NCBI GenBank assembly: GCA_905221605.1
Contig: CAJNDS010002607.1
Location: forward strand, 62,001-126,000
Reading direction: 5' to 3'
Length of the DNA: 64,000 nt
Source of the DNA: Symbiodinium natans
Taxonomy: Eukaryota > Sar > Dinophyceae > Suessiales > Symbiodiniaceae
The notes beneath the pieces were generated by a model, which was not told the DNA's origin, ran no database searches, and saw only the letters and a list, made by a program, of their open reading frames with translations. This document shows positions 34,004-45,193 of this stretch, piece by piece. The number at the start of each line of letters is the position of its first letter. The stretch's first letter is position 1. The position numbers and the translations under genes were made by a program.

Positions 34004-34399
34004 GAAGCCTGGGAACCCAGAGCCATGGCTCGCTGAAGGGCTCGTAGTGCTCGGAAGCCAGCCGTCGGACGCCAAAGATCAAGGTCCTGGAGGTAAATTT
34101 GCGAGGTTTTATGAAGATCGAATTAATCAGGTTGTTAACGAAGTCTCTGTCAGGCTTATCCGTGCTTATTCTTCAAGATCAGAACGTAATGTTTTTCAAT
34201 GCCTTCGCTTTTGAAGAACAGGACTTTCTCCAAGGGCAACTTATTGAATATCAGCTTCTTTTTCTTATGTGGGACTCCTTTTGAAGATCCGGTACTCCAC
34301 AGACCATGCAGTCCTACGTTCCTGTGTCCTGTGGTTCCTGCAGCCGGTAGTTTCCCACAGAGCCCTGATGAAAAGTAGAGGCTTGGGACGCCCTACTAA

Positions 34400-34750
34400 A
34401 AGAGAGCACAAGCAGAATCACCAGCAAGGCACCAGCAAAAGCAGGAAAAACTGGCCAGGGAGTGAGTGATCCAATGGTTTGTAATTGTATCAAGACTTGT
34501 GCTGTTTCTGGTGCTGCATTTTTCTAATCCTCTTGTCACTATTTCTGGTGCATCTTTTTTGTGCTCCTGTTTCTGCTATTTCTGGTGCAACGTTTTGTGC
34601 TCGTGTTTGTGCTCGATTAGGCTGGCTGCAAATCGACACCCCGAGCTTCCCCTCACACATGTGTGCTTGCGGCCTTGATGAGCGACAAATGCATTCTGCT
34701 TTTTCTGATGCGACTTTTCTGCTCCTGTTGGTGCTATTTCTGCTCCATTA
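34400..34750 (+). repeat. Decayed GGTGC/GCACC repeat region
   Basis: From 34498 to 34747 relatives of TTTCTGGTGC and TTTTGTGCTCGTG recur at 12-30 bp spacing; 34400-34455 contains the complementary words CACCAGCAAGGCACCAGC. The unit resembles the clean 12-bp tandem at 49034-49213. Frames open here are judged to be repeat-derived. Confidence 0.45.
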
Positions 34751-35199
34751 AGCGATGCTTACATTGCCGAGGTGGGACGCATTCCTGGTTCTCTTTTTCG
34801 CCGGCGTGATATATACGAAGCTTTCTTCAACTGTCGCTATGACGAAGAGCATGCTAAGCCTCATCAGACGTTTCCGGGGTGAAAATAATACTAAGTATCA
34901 GGCGGCCAGGTATGGGGCTGGGCTAGTGGGAGCACCGGATTCAACCGTTAAGCCGTTAAGCCAGCAAAACCAAAAGAGCTTAATACTCTAAGTCTTTAAG
35001 CCGAAAACAAGAAGGGCGAGGCTCCAGATGATAGGGATCTGCAGCAGTACCTGACGTCGGCAACACTTTGGGCTTCATGTGTTTGAGATCTCGGGTGAAG
35101 GGTTGGGCTGCAATGCATCCGGCATAGAGGTGTAGGATTTCGGGGTTAGGTTTACGTCGAGGTTTAGGGTTTTCGCATGTTTTGGTGCTTGGGGTGTAG

Positions 35200-35295
35200 G
35201 CGCGTCACCAAAGCTCTCAGTCACAGAGTTCACGGTTTCAGACTCCGGGATGTCGTCTCTTCTGGATTCTTGGGGCAGTTGTGCCGTCAAAATAG
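35200..35295 (-). CDS. Hypothetical exon, acidic/polar
   Basis: Minus frame: LTAQLPQESRRDDIPESETV, then NSVTESFGDAPTPQ. A possible acceptor is TCTAG/AGGATCC. The left edge is unclear. The right flank carries TTTTTCGG and the left GGTTTAGGG. The strand of simple repeats (GATGAT)n lies just right, at 35500-35535. Confidence 0.35.
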
Positions 35296-35784
35296 GGATC
35301 CTCTAGACGAAGGGTTTTTCGGATTGAGGATTCACTGATCAGAGTTATCAAGTGAAACCATCAAGCCCATCCTGCAGCCCGCAAACTTTGCAGACTCAAC
35401 GGATACCTTCTAAGCCAGACCCCAGGTCAAGGGAAAGGTTATGTAAGGAGAACGAAAAACGGGGCAGCGCACTGCCAAGGAATGTGATCACGATGGTGGT
35501 GGTGATCATGATGATGATGATGATGATAGTAATTACGACGATGACGATCCTGGTGATGGTGCTGGTGATCGAGATGGTGCTGCCGGCGCGAGTGCGTTTT
35601 GATGCTGACTCACAAGAAGAAGAATAATGAGAAGAAGAAACCAGATAAAGACACTGACCAAGGTGTGACGTTGGTGGCAATGATGACACTTAAATAACCA
35701 TCAACAGCACCCAGATCAATAGCACGATGTGAGCAAAACAGCATGCATCAAAGTAATGACGTACACTTATTCACATCATCGGGC

Positions 35785-35894
35785 CTAGAAAAGGACTCCG
35801 AAATGATCGAAGGCACGGGGACGCAACCAGCGAGCGGGTTCATGTTGAAGCGCTCGTAAATCTTGACAGTACGTTTCGAAAGCACCTCTTTGTC
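35785..35894 (-). CDS. Hypothetical exon with GC donor
   Basis: A 110-bp exon lies between acceptor CCGAG (the upstream intron ends in ACCCTAAATGCTTGACCGAG) and donor TCTAG/GCCCGATG. It encodes DKEVLSKRTVKIYERFNMNP, then LAGCVPVPSIISESFSR. It looks like folded protein with a good reading frame in one phase only. It could be an upstream exon of the ankyrin gene or a separate gene. Confidence 0.5.
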
Positions 35895-36061
35895 CTCGGT
35901 CAAGCATTTAGGGTAATTCAGGGTTGATCGGTCCAGGAGCAGGTAACCTGTGGAGGACCGGTGGAATCTCTGTTTTCTGGCTGTCGCTTTCGGCGGCCTA
36001 TCTGGCCCCTGTGGCTCAAAGCCCGAAAGCAGTAAGCCTCCAAATCCAAAAATGAAATTGG

Positions 36062-36915
36062 AAAGCGCCCCCTGGTGGCACAGTGGCTAAGTGAGTTTAC
36101 GCTCGCCTTAGCCTTAGACCGGTGTGATGCCCTTCCAGGCTCGGGAACTTCGGCCCCGCGCATGCAACAGATCACTCGACACATCTATGTGGCACAACCA
36201 ACACTGCTTGCAACGCTTGAACCCCAGCACCTAGATCCCAGACCCTATTTTCCTGCACCCTCATCCTAAACCCCAGGATCCTGGCTAGATCTTAGACTCT
36301 AAATCAGACGCACTTAGGGTTGAGTCCAAGGTCATATAATGGTCTAGGGCTATGAGATTCAGGTACAGGGTCCAGGGTCATGGAGTTCGGGTGTCGGGTC
36401 TACGACTACGATTACAGGATTCCGGCTTATGGTCCTTTGGGTTAGGGATGTACAGCTCAGGGTTTAATGGCTCCACCTGTCCTCTTTGGTTTGGCGCCCC
36501 GAGGGGCTCGAATTCAAAGAACTCAAAGCTATGGGTTGATTGGAAAGGCACATTGAAGTGATTGAAGCTTGAAAGAGTCGCAAGATTGTGGAGCTTGAGG
36601 CTTCCCCAAAATTCTCCTAAACCCCCTCCTGCCCTTTGGTTTCCTGGGATTGGCGGAGGGTCCAAACAGGCCATGAAATTCTACCATGCAGCGTTTGAGG
36701 TGGAGCTTTTCTCAGCCCTACCCCCATCTTTCGGCAGGCTGGAGATGGCTGGAGTTTCATATATGTGCTTCTACTCTACAGTGAACTCAAAAAAGTTGGA
36801 ACATGGGCTAAGGCTGAAGAGTGATGGGATTCTCATGGCTTTGCTGCCACGGCATGAGGATAGTGATGTTCCAAGTTTCTTGCACCTTGCGGGGCAAGGA
36901 TGTTCAAAGCTATAG
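36062..36915 (+). CDS. Plus-strand gene fragment, two exons
   Basis: The clearer exon runs from acceptor AAACAG (36669) to TAG at 36913-36915 and reads AMKFYHAAFEVELFSALPPS, FGRLEMAGVSYMCFYSTVNS and LKSDGILMALLPRHEDSDVP. The minus strand is broken by stops over the same bases, so the strand is well supported. An upstream segment at 36070-36200 (VAQWLSEFTLALALDRCDAL, PRMQQITRHIYVAQPTLLA) may belong to it. The gene ends convergently with the minus-strand gene whose stop is at 36996. Family unknown. Confidence 0.5.
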
Positions 36916-36995
36916 GGTGTAGGGCCCCTTGAAACTTAAGAATATCGGTTTGGGTCTAGATTAGGGTGATGGTTTTTGGGATGCAAACTTCGCTA

Positions 36996-37087
36996 TCACT
37001 TGAGCTCCTTGATCGTCTCCTTCATCTCGGCCATCTTGGGGGCGAGCATCTTGTTAAGCGCAATATTCCTGCCCAAGCAGGTGGCAT
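36996..37087 (-). CDS. Terminal exon with stop codon
   Basis: After acceptor GGGGCTAG the exon reads ATCLGRNIALNKMLAPKMAE, then MKETIKELK and TGA at 36996-36998. The amphipathic Lys/Glu-rich end looks like a C-terminal helix. The upstream intron ends with the word ATGTAGGGGCTAG and contains CAGGGTTTAGAGC. Confidence 0.55.
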
Positions 37088-40000
37088 CTAGCCCCTACAT
37101 TTCTTGGCGTTCAGGGCAGAAGGTGCAGGGTGGAAAAGTTTTTTTGCCCGCGCTGGATCAGGGTTTAGAGCTATAGGGCAATGGGTTCAAGGTTGTGGGT
37201 CATCCTCCTCCTAAGATCTGACAGGAACAAGCAGCTAGGCAGCCCGACATCTCTTTTGGATGGGCAGGGGGGGCAATAGGTTCTGGCGTTTAAGTGCTTT
37301 GGATTTTATATAAGGATAGTCTTGGTCCAGAGAGTTAGAACAATCGGCAGCGCGCTATCATGACATACATACGAATGTTTAGAGTGCAGTGTGACTCCGA
37401 GCCTGGGATGAAACCGATAATATTTGTTGTTTCGATGTTTCTCCCGGACTCAACCCGCAAAGATTGCAAAAGTAGCTTTAATTAGAACACACAGTTTAGG
37501 ATTTATGGCTTATCGTAAAGGCTTTAGAGTTTGCGGGCATCAATTGCATGGTCGGGGTCTACAAGTTGAAGCTCCGGGTCTTGCTTTCTGGGTCTCGCGT
37601 CCTCGCTGTCGTCTTCTCAAGTGGGTACAGCAACACCTTGCGGAATCTGAAGGCGGGCATGGCGGAAATGGGTCTCGGGTTTATAGGGTTTAGGGTTATA
37701 GAATTCTGGGTTTAGGGGACCTCCAATACGCTTTCCTACTCCTGCTGAAGGCGATTCATGGTTCATGAAGCCAGAGGGCTGGCTAGCCGTCGCAAGTGCA
37801 TGCCACTCGGCAGAAAGATGAATAGGTTACTCGGAGCAGGTGGTACCTTGTAACCCATGTATGAATGTACATGTGGACGGGTATCCGCCGACCCCCTTTG
37901 TCGGCGTCAAGAAGCTGGACTCGTACCTTTCCCGCTGGACCCGCTAGTGCCTCCCCATGGACCCGCGCGGCTTGCTTCCTACCTGGTGGAACCACGCGTA
38001 TTGTAACCCACCTCCATACTCCAACGTTTTGTGACCCATTTCCCTACCCGCCCCCGCCCTCCCCGCCCGCCCTTGCCCTTCTCTTCGCGGCCCCTTCCCC
38101 CCGCCGCCCTACCCAAAACAACCGAATTTGTTGTTTTGGAAGGCGGCCAAGCAAATAAAACCACACGTTTTGTGTTGGCTGCACCCTACCCCCCCTACGC
38201 CCCCCCCCCCGCCCACCCCCCCCACCCCCCTGCCTGCCCCACACAGGACCAAAAACAACCGAAGTTGTTCCGCCCCTCCCCCCCCCCTCCCCTACGGCCC
38301 CCCCACACCGCTCCCTGCCCCCTTCCCTGCCTAGCCGGCCCCCTCCACAGGAGAAGGATCAAAAACAACCGAATTTGTTTGTTTTGGAAGGCGGCCAAGC
38401 CTACTTTCGACCCCCTTCCCTCCCCCTACCCCCCGTCCCCCCCTTCCGCCCCCCCCGCCCCCTTTCCTACCCCCTTCCCAACCCCCGCCCCCCCCCGCCC
38501 CCCAACAGAAGGACCAAAAACAACCGAATTTGTTGTTTTGACATCCACCCCCGTACCCCCCCCCCCGAACCCCCCCCCCAACCCCTCCCCCCACCCCCCC
38601 CCTACCCACCCCCCCTCCCACCCCCCCACCCCCCCCCACCACCCCCCCCCCCTCCCCCCCCACCCCCACCCACCCCCCCCCCACCCCCCCTCCCTACCCC
38701 CTTCCCTGCTGGCAGAAGGTGGCCAAGGCTATCAATCATACTTCATCCGCAGCGCTTACCTCGGGGGTCGGCGTCAGCGGCGTCAGCCTTTAAATAACAA
38801 CTCACAAACTGAAACACGATAGGGTGAATGCATACATACATGTCTACATGTGTGCATACATGCGTGCAACAAACACACACGCACAATCACACACCTATGC
38901 ACCTCTTCTGCCTGTTTACACAATGGGATACTGTGCGAGATGCCCCCGCTTTGGAGGAATCGATCTTGAGGAATGCGATGGAAAAAAGCCAAAATTGAAC
39001 TACTGTGGCAGAGAAACCGCGGGCGTTCTCGCTCAAAAGTTTCTCATGAAAAAGTTTTTTGCAACCAAAAATATCGAGAGCCAAAAGCGCCGGGAGTCGA
39101 ATCCAGGCCCCCACACCCTCAACCCTCAATAGCTCAATCCTGAACCCTAAACTCCCTAAACCCTCTCCAAAAACCCTGCCTTCACCAGACATGTGTAGCT
39201 CAGGACCGCCCAGCCGAAGGCTTGGGGCACGCCAATGAACCGGAGGCCTCTTGGGCTTGGCACTTTGGGCTATGGGGCTCAGTGGAGTTCAGGGGGGTAG
39301 GGCTTAGAGGTTGTACGATGTACACCAGTGATGGCGCGCTTCTCCGGAAACTTCATCAAAACAAGAAAATCCCGAACGAGCCCGGACATGCCCGGACCCG
39401 TTCAGGGTTCCGAAGCCAGTGACCTTGGTCCAGGTTCTTGATCATCTGCGCTTGGAAGCCGCAAGCTGCGTTGAACCAGTTGTCCTGGACGGGCGGCTCA
39501 GAATTTATAGGGGCTAAGGGCCGTACAGTGGCTCAGCATAGCACAGATTTGGTAGCAAGGGTTTTTTTTTGGCACTGACATGGCTGGTCGAACCTCTCAG
39601 CAGGTCTTTTTTTAAGGGTTTGAGGCTTAGGGTCTGGGATGTCATGTGCACGACTGAAGGATTGAGTCGTCCAAAGCTTCTGAAAACCCTCCGGAAGATA
39701 CAAGTAGAGCCCTGGACCAAGGCTCCAAGCCGTACAGCTTTGGGAATTGAAGAGCGAACCCACCACAAAACAAGAACAGGTAAACACTCGTCAAGACCAG
39801 CGTACGGCCTATCAACAAAAACAGCATGATAACGCAAACAACCTGGAAAACAAAGTCTGTAAACCCAATTACTGCCGATGAGTAACAGTATTGGTGCAGG
39901 CTTTCACTGAAACAAAAGCAGAACACAACATACTTCATTCGATCGTAGGGCCTAGGGTACCGTGCACGACTCTTGCGGGCTTCTCCGGGGGTGTGGGCAC

Positions 40001-41369
40001 TCCCAGGATACTCGGCGGGAGCGGGCTTCTCTGGGGATAAAAGCTCCAACCTGCAAGCTTCTCTGAAGGCGAGGCTGCGGAGGCATGGTTGACCTAACAT
40101 TAGCATCCAACAACCCCACACCGAGTGGAAAACAACACCAAGCTCTAAATCTTGACTCTGGACCTTTCCCCGACCCCCTCTGTTGGGTCCTCGAGTGGCT
40201 TCTTGCTCGCCAGGTCAATTAAGACCTCACAGGGACTTTAGGCGCTGTTCGGTTTCGGGTTGAAAGCCCAGGGTAGGGACACTCATTACAACGGATAAGT
40301 GGGATGGATTCTTTCAGGTATAGGTGTTCGGCTTCAACAACGTTAATTATGTGTACATGTGTGCACTATGTATACATACATATGTTTATATATATATATA
40401 TATACATAGATACAAAGAATGTAATATATATATATATATATACATATCTATATACATATGTATGTATGCATGCGTACAGGGTAGCATACTAGGATATAGT
40501 GTAACGTTATACTAGATTCCAGGTTTGTTGGAATAAGCAAACAAATTTGAAGTGAACCCGAAAATTGTTGAAAACCTTTAAGGTGTTTACGGTTCAGGGA
40601 TCCCAGCACTCACACATAAACACTGAAAGTTGCATTCAAAATATAACATGGAGGCTTGAGAGGTTGGGGGTTTAGGGTTTGGGGGTGCGGTTTAGGGCTT
40701 ACTGTGGACCTCTCCATCCGCGCCATAAAGGTACTTCACATTCGGGTCCAGGACAGGAGACTGAGCAACAGCCGTCGTCACATCCTGGCTTCGCGACTAA
40801 CATAAGTTTGCTTTCAAGGTTGAGGGGTTAAGTTTAATTAGTCGTTGCTGCAAGCTTCATGAAGCCGTACTTGACCCAGGATATGGACCCTATATGTCTG
40901 CAACCCAAAGCCCCAGACCCGAAACCAGTCCGCTTGCACTATGTGTCCACACATGTGCCCAGGAGTGCGCACGGGCGAGCGCGCACGCGTGCGAAGAACA
41001 CCCAACCTCAACGCGAAATAGCCGAGATGGAACAAACACGCAACAATCAGGACGACAGCGCGTCGAGGCTCTTAGCCCCAGGTTGAGGGTCCATTCGTGC
41101 AAACGACGGATGGGACGCCCAAAACCGCAAGCACAAGAGCAACAGCTTGAAACCGAAATCCTAAGCACTTCCTACACCTCAAGCTATATGTACCTCACGC
41201 TCCGAAAGAACCCAAACCCACTGATTTGTCAGAAAAACCACAACACGCAAAACACTCAAAACAACCCGAAACCCCGCAGAAAATCGCCAGGAACCCGATG
41301 CCTTCAGCGTGTCGAAGTCGAGGCTGCTAAGGCTCTGAGCCGTGTCCGGATCCACCCGCCGGGTCACAA
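36996..41369 (-). CDS. Multi-exon membrane protein gene
   Basis: Minus exons: 41369-41297 (VTRRVDPDTAQSLSSLDFDT), an open stretch in 40121-39642 with two hydrophobic helices, 39496-39424 (PPVQDNWFNAACGFQAQMIK), 39247-39180 (FIGVPQAFGWAVLSYTCLVK, a membrane helix), a possible exon near 37660-37590, and a terminal exon at 37087-36996 (NIALNKMLAPKMAEMKETIK, ending KELK then TGA). The 39180 donor is AAG/GCAGGG, a GC donor leading into GAGAGGGTTTAGGG. The large intron contains the C-rich hairpin tract. The family is not recognised; joining is inference. Confidence 0.45.
38041..38720 (+). repeat. C-rich tract punctuated by hairpin motifs
   Basis: About 680 bp of C-rich DNA (runs of C up to about ten, broken by T and A) contains four copies of a short A/T-rich motif near 38114, 38251, 38360 and 38515. 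Three have complementary arms CAAAACAAC and GTTGTTTTG, or a near variant, around CGAATTT; the second has lost its right arm. Two copies continue into GGAAGGCGGCCAAGC. The opposite strand is a G-tract with quadruplex potential. A 263-codon plus frame (38031-38822) and several G-rich minus frames are open through the repeat; I do not call them genes. Confidence 0.7.
39180..39496 (-). CDS. Membrane-helix exon pair
   Basis: Exon 39496-39424 (acceptor CTGAG, donor CCAAG/GTCACTGG) and exon 39247-39180 (acceptor AAGAG, donor GAAG/GCAGGG) are 73 and 68 bp. The second encodes FIGVPQAFGWAVLSYTCLVK, a hydrophobic helix ending in Lys. The downstream flank on the plus strand is CCCTAAACTCCCTAAACCC and the upstream flank is GGGGTAGGGCTTAGAGG, so these are among the best examples of exons framed by telomere-like words. 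Confidence 0.55.
39642..40121 (-). CDS. Open frame with two hydrophobic helices
   Basis: The minus frame is open for 159 codons. It contains YSSAVIGFTDFVFQVVCVIM, LFLLIGRTLVLTSVYLFLFC and a polar tail. The first third (Pro/Arg-rich) is less protein-like, so only part may be exon. It fits the membrane gene that includes 39496-39180. No splice edge was fixed. Confidence 0.3.
   Translation of the reverse strand: MWGCWMLMLGQPCLRSLAFREACRLELLSPEKPAPAEYPGSAHTPGEARKSRARYPRPYDRMKYVVFCFCFSESLHQYCYSSAVIGFTDFVFQVVCVIMLFLLIGRTLVLTSVYLFLFCGGFALQFPKLYGLEPWSRALLVSSGGFSEALDDSILQSCT
40368..40471. repeat. AT-rich inverted repeat with two (TA)n tracts
   Basis: Arms at 40368-40384 and 40455-40471 match at 16 of 17 positions as inverted copies (ATGTATACATACATATG against the complement of CATATGTATGTATGCAT). 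Two (TA)n runs lie between them. The region can extrude as a cruciform. No gene. Confidence 0.65.
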
Positions 41370-41399
41370 CTGAGCCCGCTCTGCGATGGCAAGGCGGCC

Positions 41400-43780
41400 T
41401 CATGATGTTGACAGATTCAGAAGTTTGTGGGGTTTAGACGGTTAGAAAAACTCACACCGTGAACGGCTGAACCCTAAACCCTTCAAACCTAAGCCCCGGA
41501 ATTTCTACACCCTAAGCCCGGAGTTAGGTAGCAAACCCTCAATACTCAAAACCGTTTCGGGACTTGAGGTCTACGAGGAACTGAAAAGACAAGGTGACTC
41601 AATCCCCTTATAGGGCCCTGAAACAACTTTCAAACCCTTCGTCAAGCTAGAGTCTAGAGAGAACCAAAACCCCTTGTAAGCCCCTTGAAAGAACCAATCG
41701 TAAACCTCTTCAAGAACACTAAATGCTTATCACGACCTGCTTTATAAAGTCCCGTGGTCCTTGCGTTAGGTAGGGTTTAGCTTAAGGCTCAGTCAAGCCG
41801 CTGGAGGCCTGCGCAGAATCCTTCGTTGGCGCCAGGAACCCGTTTTTGAAGGTTTAGGGCTTTAGAAGCTTAGGGGCTCCGAGGGTTTTAGGGCTTTAAG
41901 GGCGAAAAGGCGCTTTTGGGACTTTAGGTTAAGGGCCTGGCTCAAATAACGTCCAAGAATGCAAATCAGGACAACAGGGATACTGTAATGCTGCTTAAAA
42001 AACATGTGCATTCCCTGATCCTTTTAAGCACAACCTATGCCCTAAACCCTACACCACTCTTGCTGTTGGGTTTGGGTAGGTTCATGGTCGATCTTTTGAT
42101 CTCTGATGGCTCAAGAGGCAAGATCCCTATCCTAAACGCTCATCAAGGTCTCCATACCCTAAGACCCGGGACGCTTTTTTGACCCCCTGAACCCCGAAAC
42201 CCTAAACCTGAACCCTCAGCCGCAGACCCTAAACCCCTCAGCTCCGAACCCCTGTGCCCCAAAGGCTTGAGAGACCCTGGTTTTGGTTTTGTTTGCCACC
42301 CGTCTAGCCATGCTCCACGGGGCAACTGAAGAGGGAATGCTGTGTACAGTTAACTTCGGTTTTGGTTTTAGGGTTGAGGGTTTGGGCCTTTGGCTTTAGG
42401 GTGCAGGGTTTAGGCTTTGGAGGCCAACCCTGCAGCCACTCACGAAGGTCACGGCGAGCGTAAAGGTTACCATGACATGCTGCTAAGTCCGGGACCGGAA
42501 GCCTTTGGCACTGCACCTAGGACTCTATGAGCTGAACCCTAAAACATAAGACTGAACCCTAAACCCTGTGCAGTTAACCCTGCAACCTTCCACACCGGCA
42601 AGGCAAGAACTGGTTGAAATCGGAAGCTGACTTGAGCTCTTGGAGGGTGTTGGGGTTGACCTGGAGTTTAAGGTAATCCTACCCAACGAAATCTTCCCTC
42701 CCATACGTCCTGTTCACTGCCCCAATACAACAGTTCAAACTTCCAGAGTATGAAGCCTTGGTATTGGAGGGCTAAGCCTATCTGCGGGTCCGGTCTTCCC
42801 AACTGTCTCGTCAAGCGCACATGTCTGAGCCTGCCAACCCAACTACTTCCAACAAAGGGCTTTCGATGGTCCTGCAGTAAGGTTTCTACTAAGCGCGGCG
42901 CAAACTACACAAGGCTATGTAAGGGCCGAAAAAATGTCCCCTAGTTTCGAAACTCCCCTAGCTCAAGCGAGAGCCTCCCTGTGCCTATAGATCCTGAGCT
43001 TAAATCCTACACCCTGAATCCTTAACTATAAACCCAATCAAACCCTAAGCCCTGATAGGCTTTAATCTTGACCCGGCAGGCCTTCTCGACATGCGACGCA
43101 GAGCGCCAAGCACAACACCAGCGACTCCCCACGTCTCCGTGCCCGGCGTGCCATGGCGCCCCAAAATTTTCTCTCGATTATCACTGCCTGTTTATTGGCA
43201 ATATTGATGTATTGCTGTTGCTATCATCTTGTTATTCTTAGATTTGTTACTATTCGTTCAGTAGCTAAAGAATGCTCGTAGTATTCTTCTTGTTGTCGTC
43301 GGTATTTTCGTCGTGGTCTAGTCTAGGGTTGGGGATTAGAGTTCAGAGCTTGCCACCCTTGTAGCTTCAATAGCGGCAAATGTGCCCAATAACTTACAAG
43401 GTATGTTTCACCATTTTGTAGGGTAGATAAAGCTTTCTCTAGGTAGGGCTCCGGGCACCTTGAGCGGAAGTGGATGCATGGTTCCCATGCATAGCTTCGG
43501 AGATTACTCGTTGCAAGGGAGTTGAGGGCGGCATTCTCTACAATGTGTGCCAGTTAGACCACTAGACCCTTGTGAGCCCACACTCTGAAACCCTACAGCG
43601 CACCCTGCCCGCGATAAGACTTTGGAACGCATGGACGTCCCGGGATCTCAGCGTATGAATGCATACTCAGCACCCTAAGGTCCTTCCCCCCCCCCCCCGG
43701 CAGCGGGGCCTGCGCGGTAGACCTGCCCGCCATTAAAGGGGGGGTAGGGGGTTTGTTTGTTTCGGGCTTGCTACGTCAGC
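41400..43780. other. Intron/spacer block
   Basis: Dense in CCCTAAA and TTTAGGG words (for example 41463-41475, 42195-42235, 42363-42420, 42536-42562). Small open segments near 42290-42350 and 42430-42510 could hide short exons, but their frames are ambiguous. Bases 43180-43310 are AT-rich. Bases 43687-43698 are a C run. No gene is called. Confidence 0.35.
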
Positions 43781-43784
43781 CCTA

Positions 43785-44015
43785 GTTCCACCTCGTAGAC
43801 GCTGGCCGGACCTGGTGCAAACGCTTCCACCAGCTCCGAAACATGGCTGCTGGATCGAGGAGTGTGGCTGGGTGCGAACGAAGGCTTTCACATGTTGCTC
43901 GTGTCAGCTCGAGGAATGCACGGCAGAGCCTTTTGAACGAGCAAGTCCAACCGTGAAGTCCCTCCAATGCTGACATCTCACTTGCAATCACTGAACCCTT
44001 GCTGGCATCCACGAT
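43785..44015 (-). CDS. Hypothetical exon, 76 codons
   Basis: Minus frame from a possible acceptor CAAAG/ATCGTGG to TAA: VDASKGSVIASEMSALEGLH, GWTCSFKRLCRAFLELTRAT and LDPAAMFRSWWKRLHQVRPA. It is helical and basic in composition. No family recognised. Confidence 0.4.
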
Positions 44016-44314
44016 CTTTGTTCAGCCTTGGTACTGGTAGACTAGCGGTGCCTGGACCCGACTTTCTTACGTCATACCTTGAGCCTTGAGCAACGATGAA
44101 TGCTGGAGTCGGGGTGGTTGAATTTCGGGGAATGGGGGACATGGGATGGGACTGGCAGTATGACAGCTGGTGATCTGAGAAGCAGCGTGGTTCGAAGTCA
44201 TTGTAGAGGAATGTTCCAAGTGATTAGCAACTGTTTAGGAGTTAGGTCTTAAGGTGCATTGGTAGAGAAGAGTCTTAAGTTTGTCTGCAGAATAGGCTAC
44301 TTGGAAGTTGACAA

Positions 44315-44508
44315 GCAACTTGAATAATACCATGACAGCATTGTTGAACAATCTTCAAGATGTTCGATCCCTCATGCGACACATGCACCTCGCACGAAGT
44401 GCCAGGATGCCGCTGGCGTCCCCTAAATTTAGACTAGACCCTGGCCAGGGCCTCGACGTCGGGATAAGGGCTTCGTGCGTATGTAAGGAGACCTCTATTC
44501 CAGGGTGA
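44315..44508 (+). CDS. Hypothetical plus-strand exon
   Basis: Plus frame: NTMTALLNNLQDVRSLMRHM, then HLARSARMPLASPKFRLDPG, ending at TGA 44506-44508. A possible acceptor is ACAAG/CAACTTG. It is helical in its first half. No motif. The DNA from 44030 to 44300 has no other signal. Confidence 0.3.
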
Positions 44509-44935
44509 GGGAAACTGTCCTGAAAATAAAGGGCGAAGGGCTAAGTAGGCATATAGTTCCACCTCTCTCCGAATCCCTTGCTGAGTTCAGTATCCTTTTC
44601 AATCTTGCAGCACAGCTTAGCTTGGAAGAGCTCCTGGGTTGAGAACAACCACTAAAAACAAGGACTTGCGTCCCCTTGGCTGCAAATTAAATACCCGGAG
44701 CGAACTATGCAACTCGGGTTGTGCCAATCGCGGCACAAGAAGGGCACAACAGCACCTGCGCGGGGCATGGATCTATGCACCTTTACCATCCGGATTCCTC
44801 AACACCCTCTAACCCCCTACAGACTTGAGGGGCATCTTGCCGTGCTGGTCTGCCGGACCCTTTAGAACCCAATGCGGCGCCCTACATGCCTGCCAGTCCA
44901 GGATTCGGCTCGCAGGCTGATGCTCGCGGGATCTT

Positions 44936-45193
44936 TTGTTCAAAAACTCGTGGGCTCTCAGCTACGGGAGCTTCTTGAGCCCGGAAAGCCCCAACCAAAG
45001 GTCCCCTTTGTCGAGGTACGGGGAGCCAGTGTATTCCCTGTGGGACGCCCACACGCTCCCCGCCTACACAGCTTATGGGCTGCAAAACCACGCAAGGTTT
45101 GTGGAACACCACAAACCTTGCGGCAGTGCTTGGTGGCTCTTGCTTTACATTGTGGACCCGTCAAATGCGTTCATTAAAGGCCTGTTACAATAG
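44936..45193 (+). CDS. Hypothetical plus-strand open frame
   Basis: The frame reads FKNSWALSYGSFLSPESPNQ, GEPVYSLWDAHTLPAYTAYG and KPCGSAWWLLLYIVDPSNAF before TAG. Other frames on both strands are open here too. The last 20 bases run into the first hairpin of the AT-rich island, so any gene here either ends in it or is interrupted by it. Confidence 0.25.
   Translation: MFKNSWALSYGSFLSPESPNQRSPLSRYGEPVYSLWDAHTLPAYTAYGLQNHARFVEHHKPCGSAWWLLLYIVDPSNAFIKGLLQ

Noticed and set aside
36062-36150. tRNA or tRNA-derived SINE (A-box-like TGGCACAGTGG)
   Set aside because: No matching B box, cloverleaf arms or acceptor stem; the stretch reads better as a plus-strand exon.
38031-38822. 263-codon plus frame, Pro-rich
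   Set aside because: It is open only because the DNA is poly-C with few A/T. All overlapping frames are similarly open, and the peptide is Pro/Thr filler plus the translated hairpin repeat.
39070-39110. tRNA B-box-like GAGTCGAATCC
   Set aside because: No A box or stems within 90 bp upstream.
40894-41373. 159-codon plus frame
   Set aside because: Composition is Thr/Gln/Asn/Pro-rich and it overlaps a better minus exon at 41369-41297.
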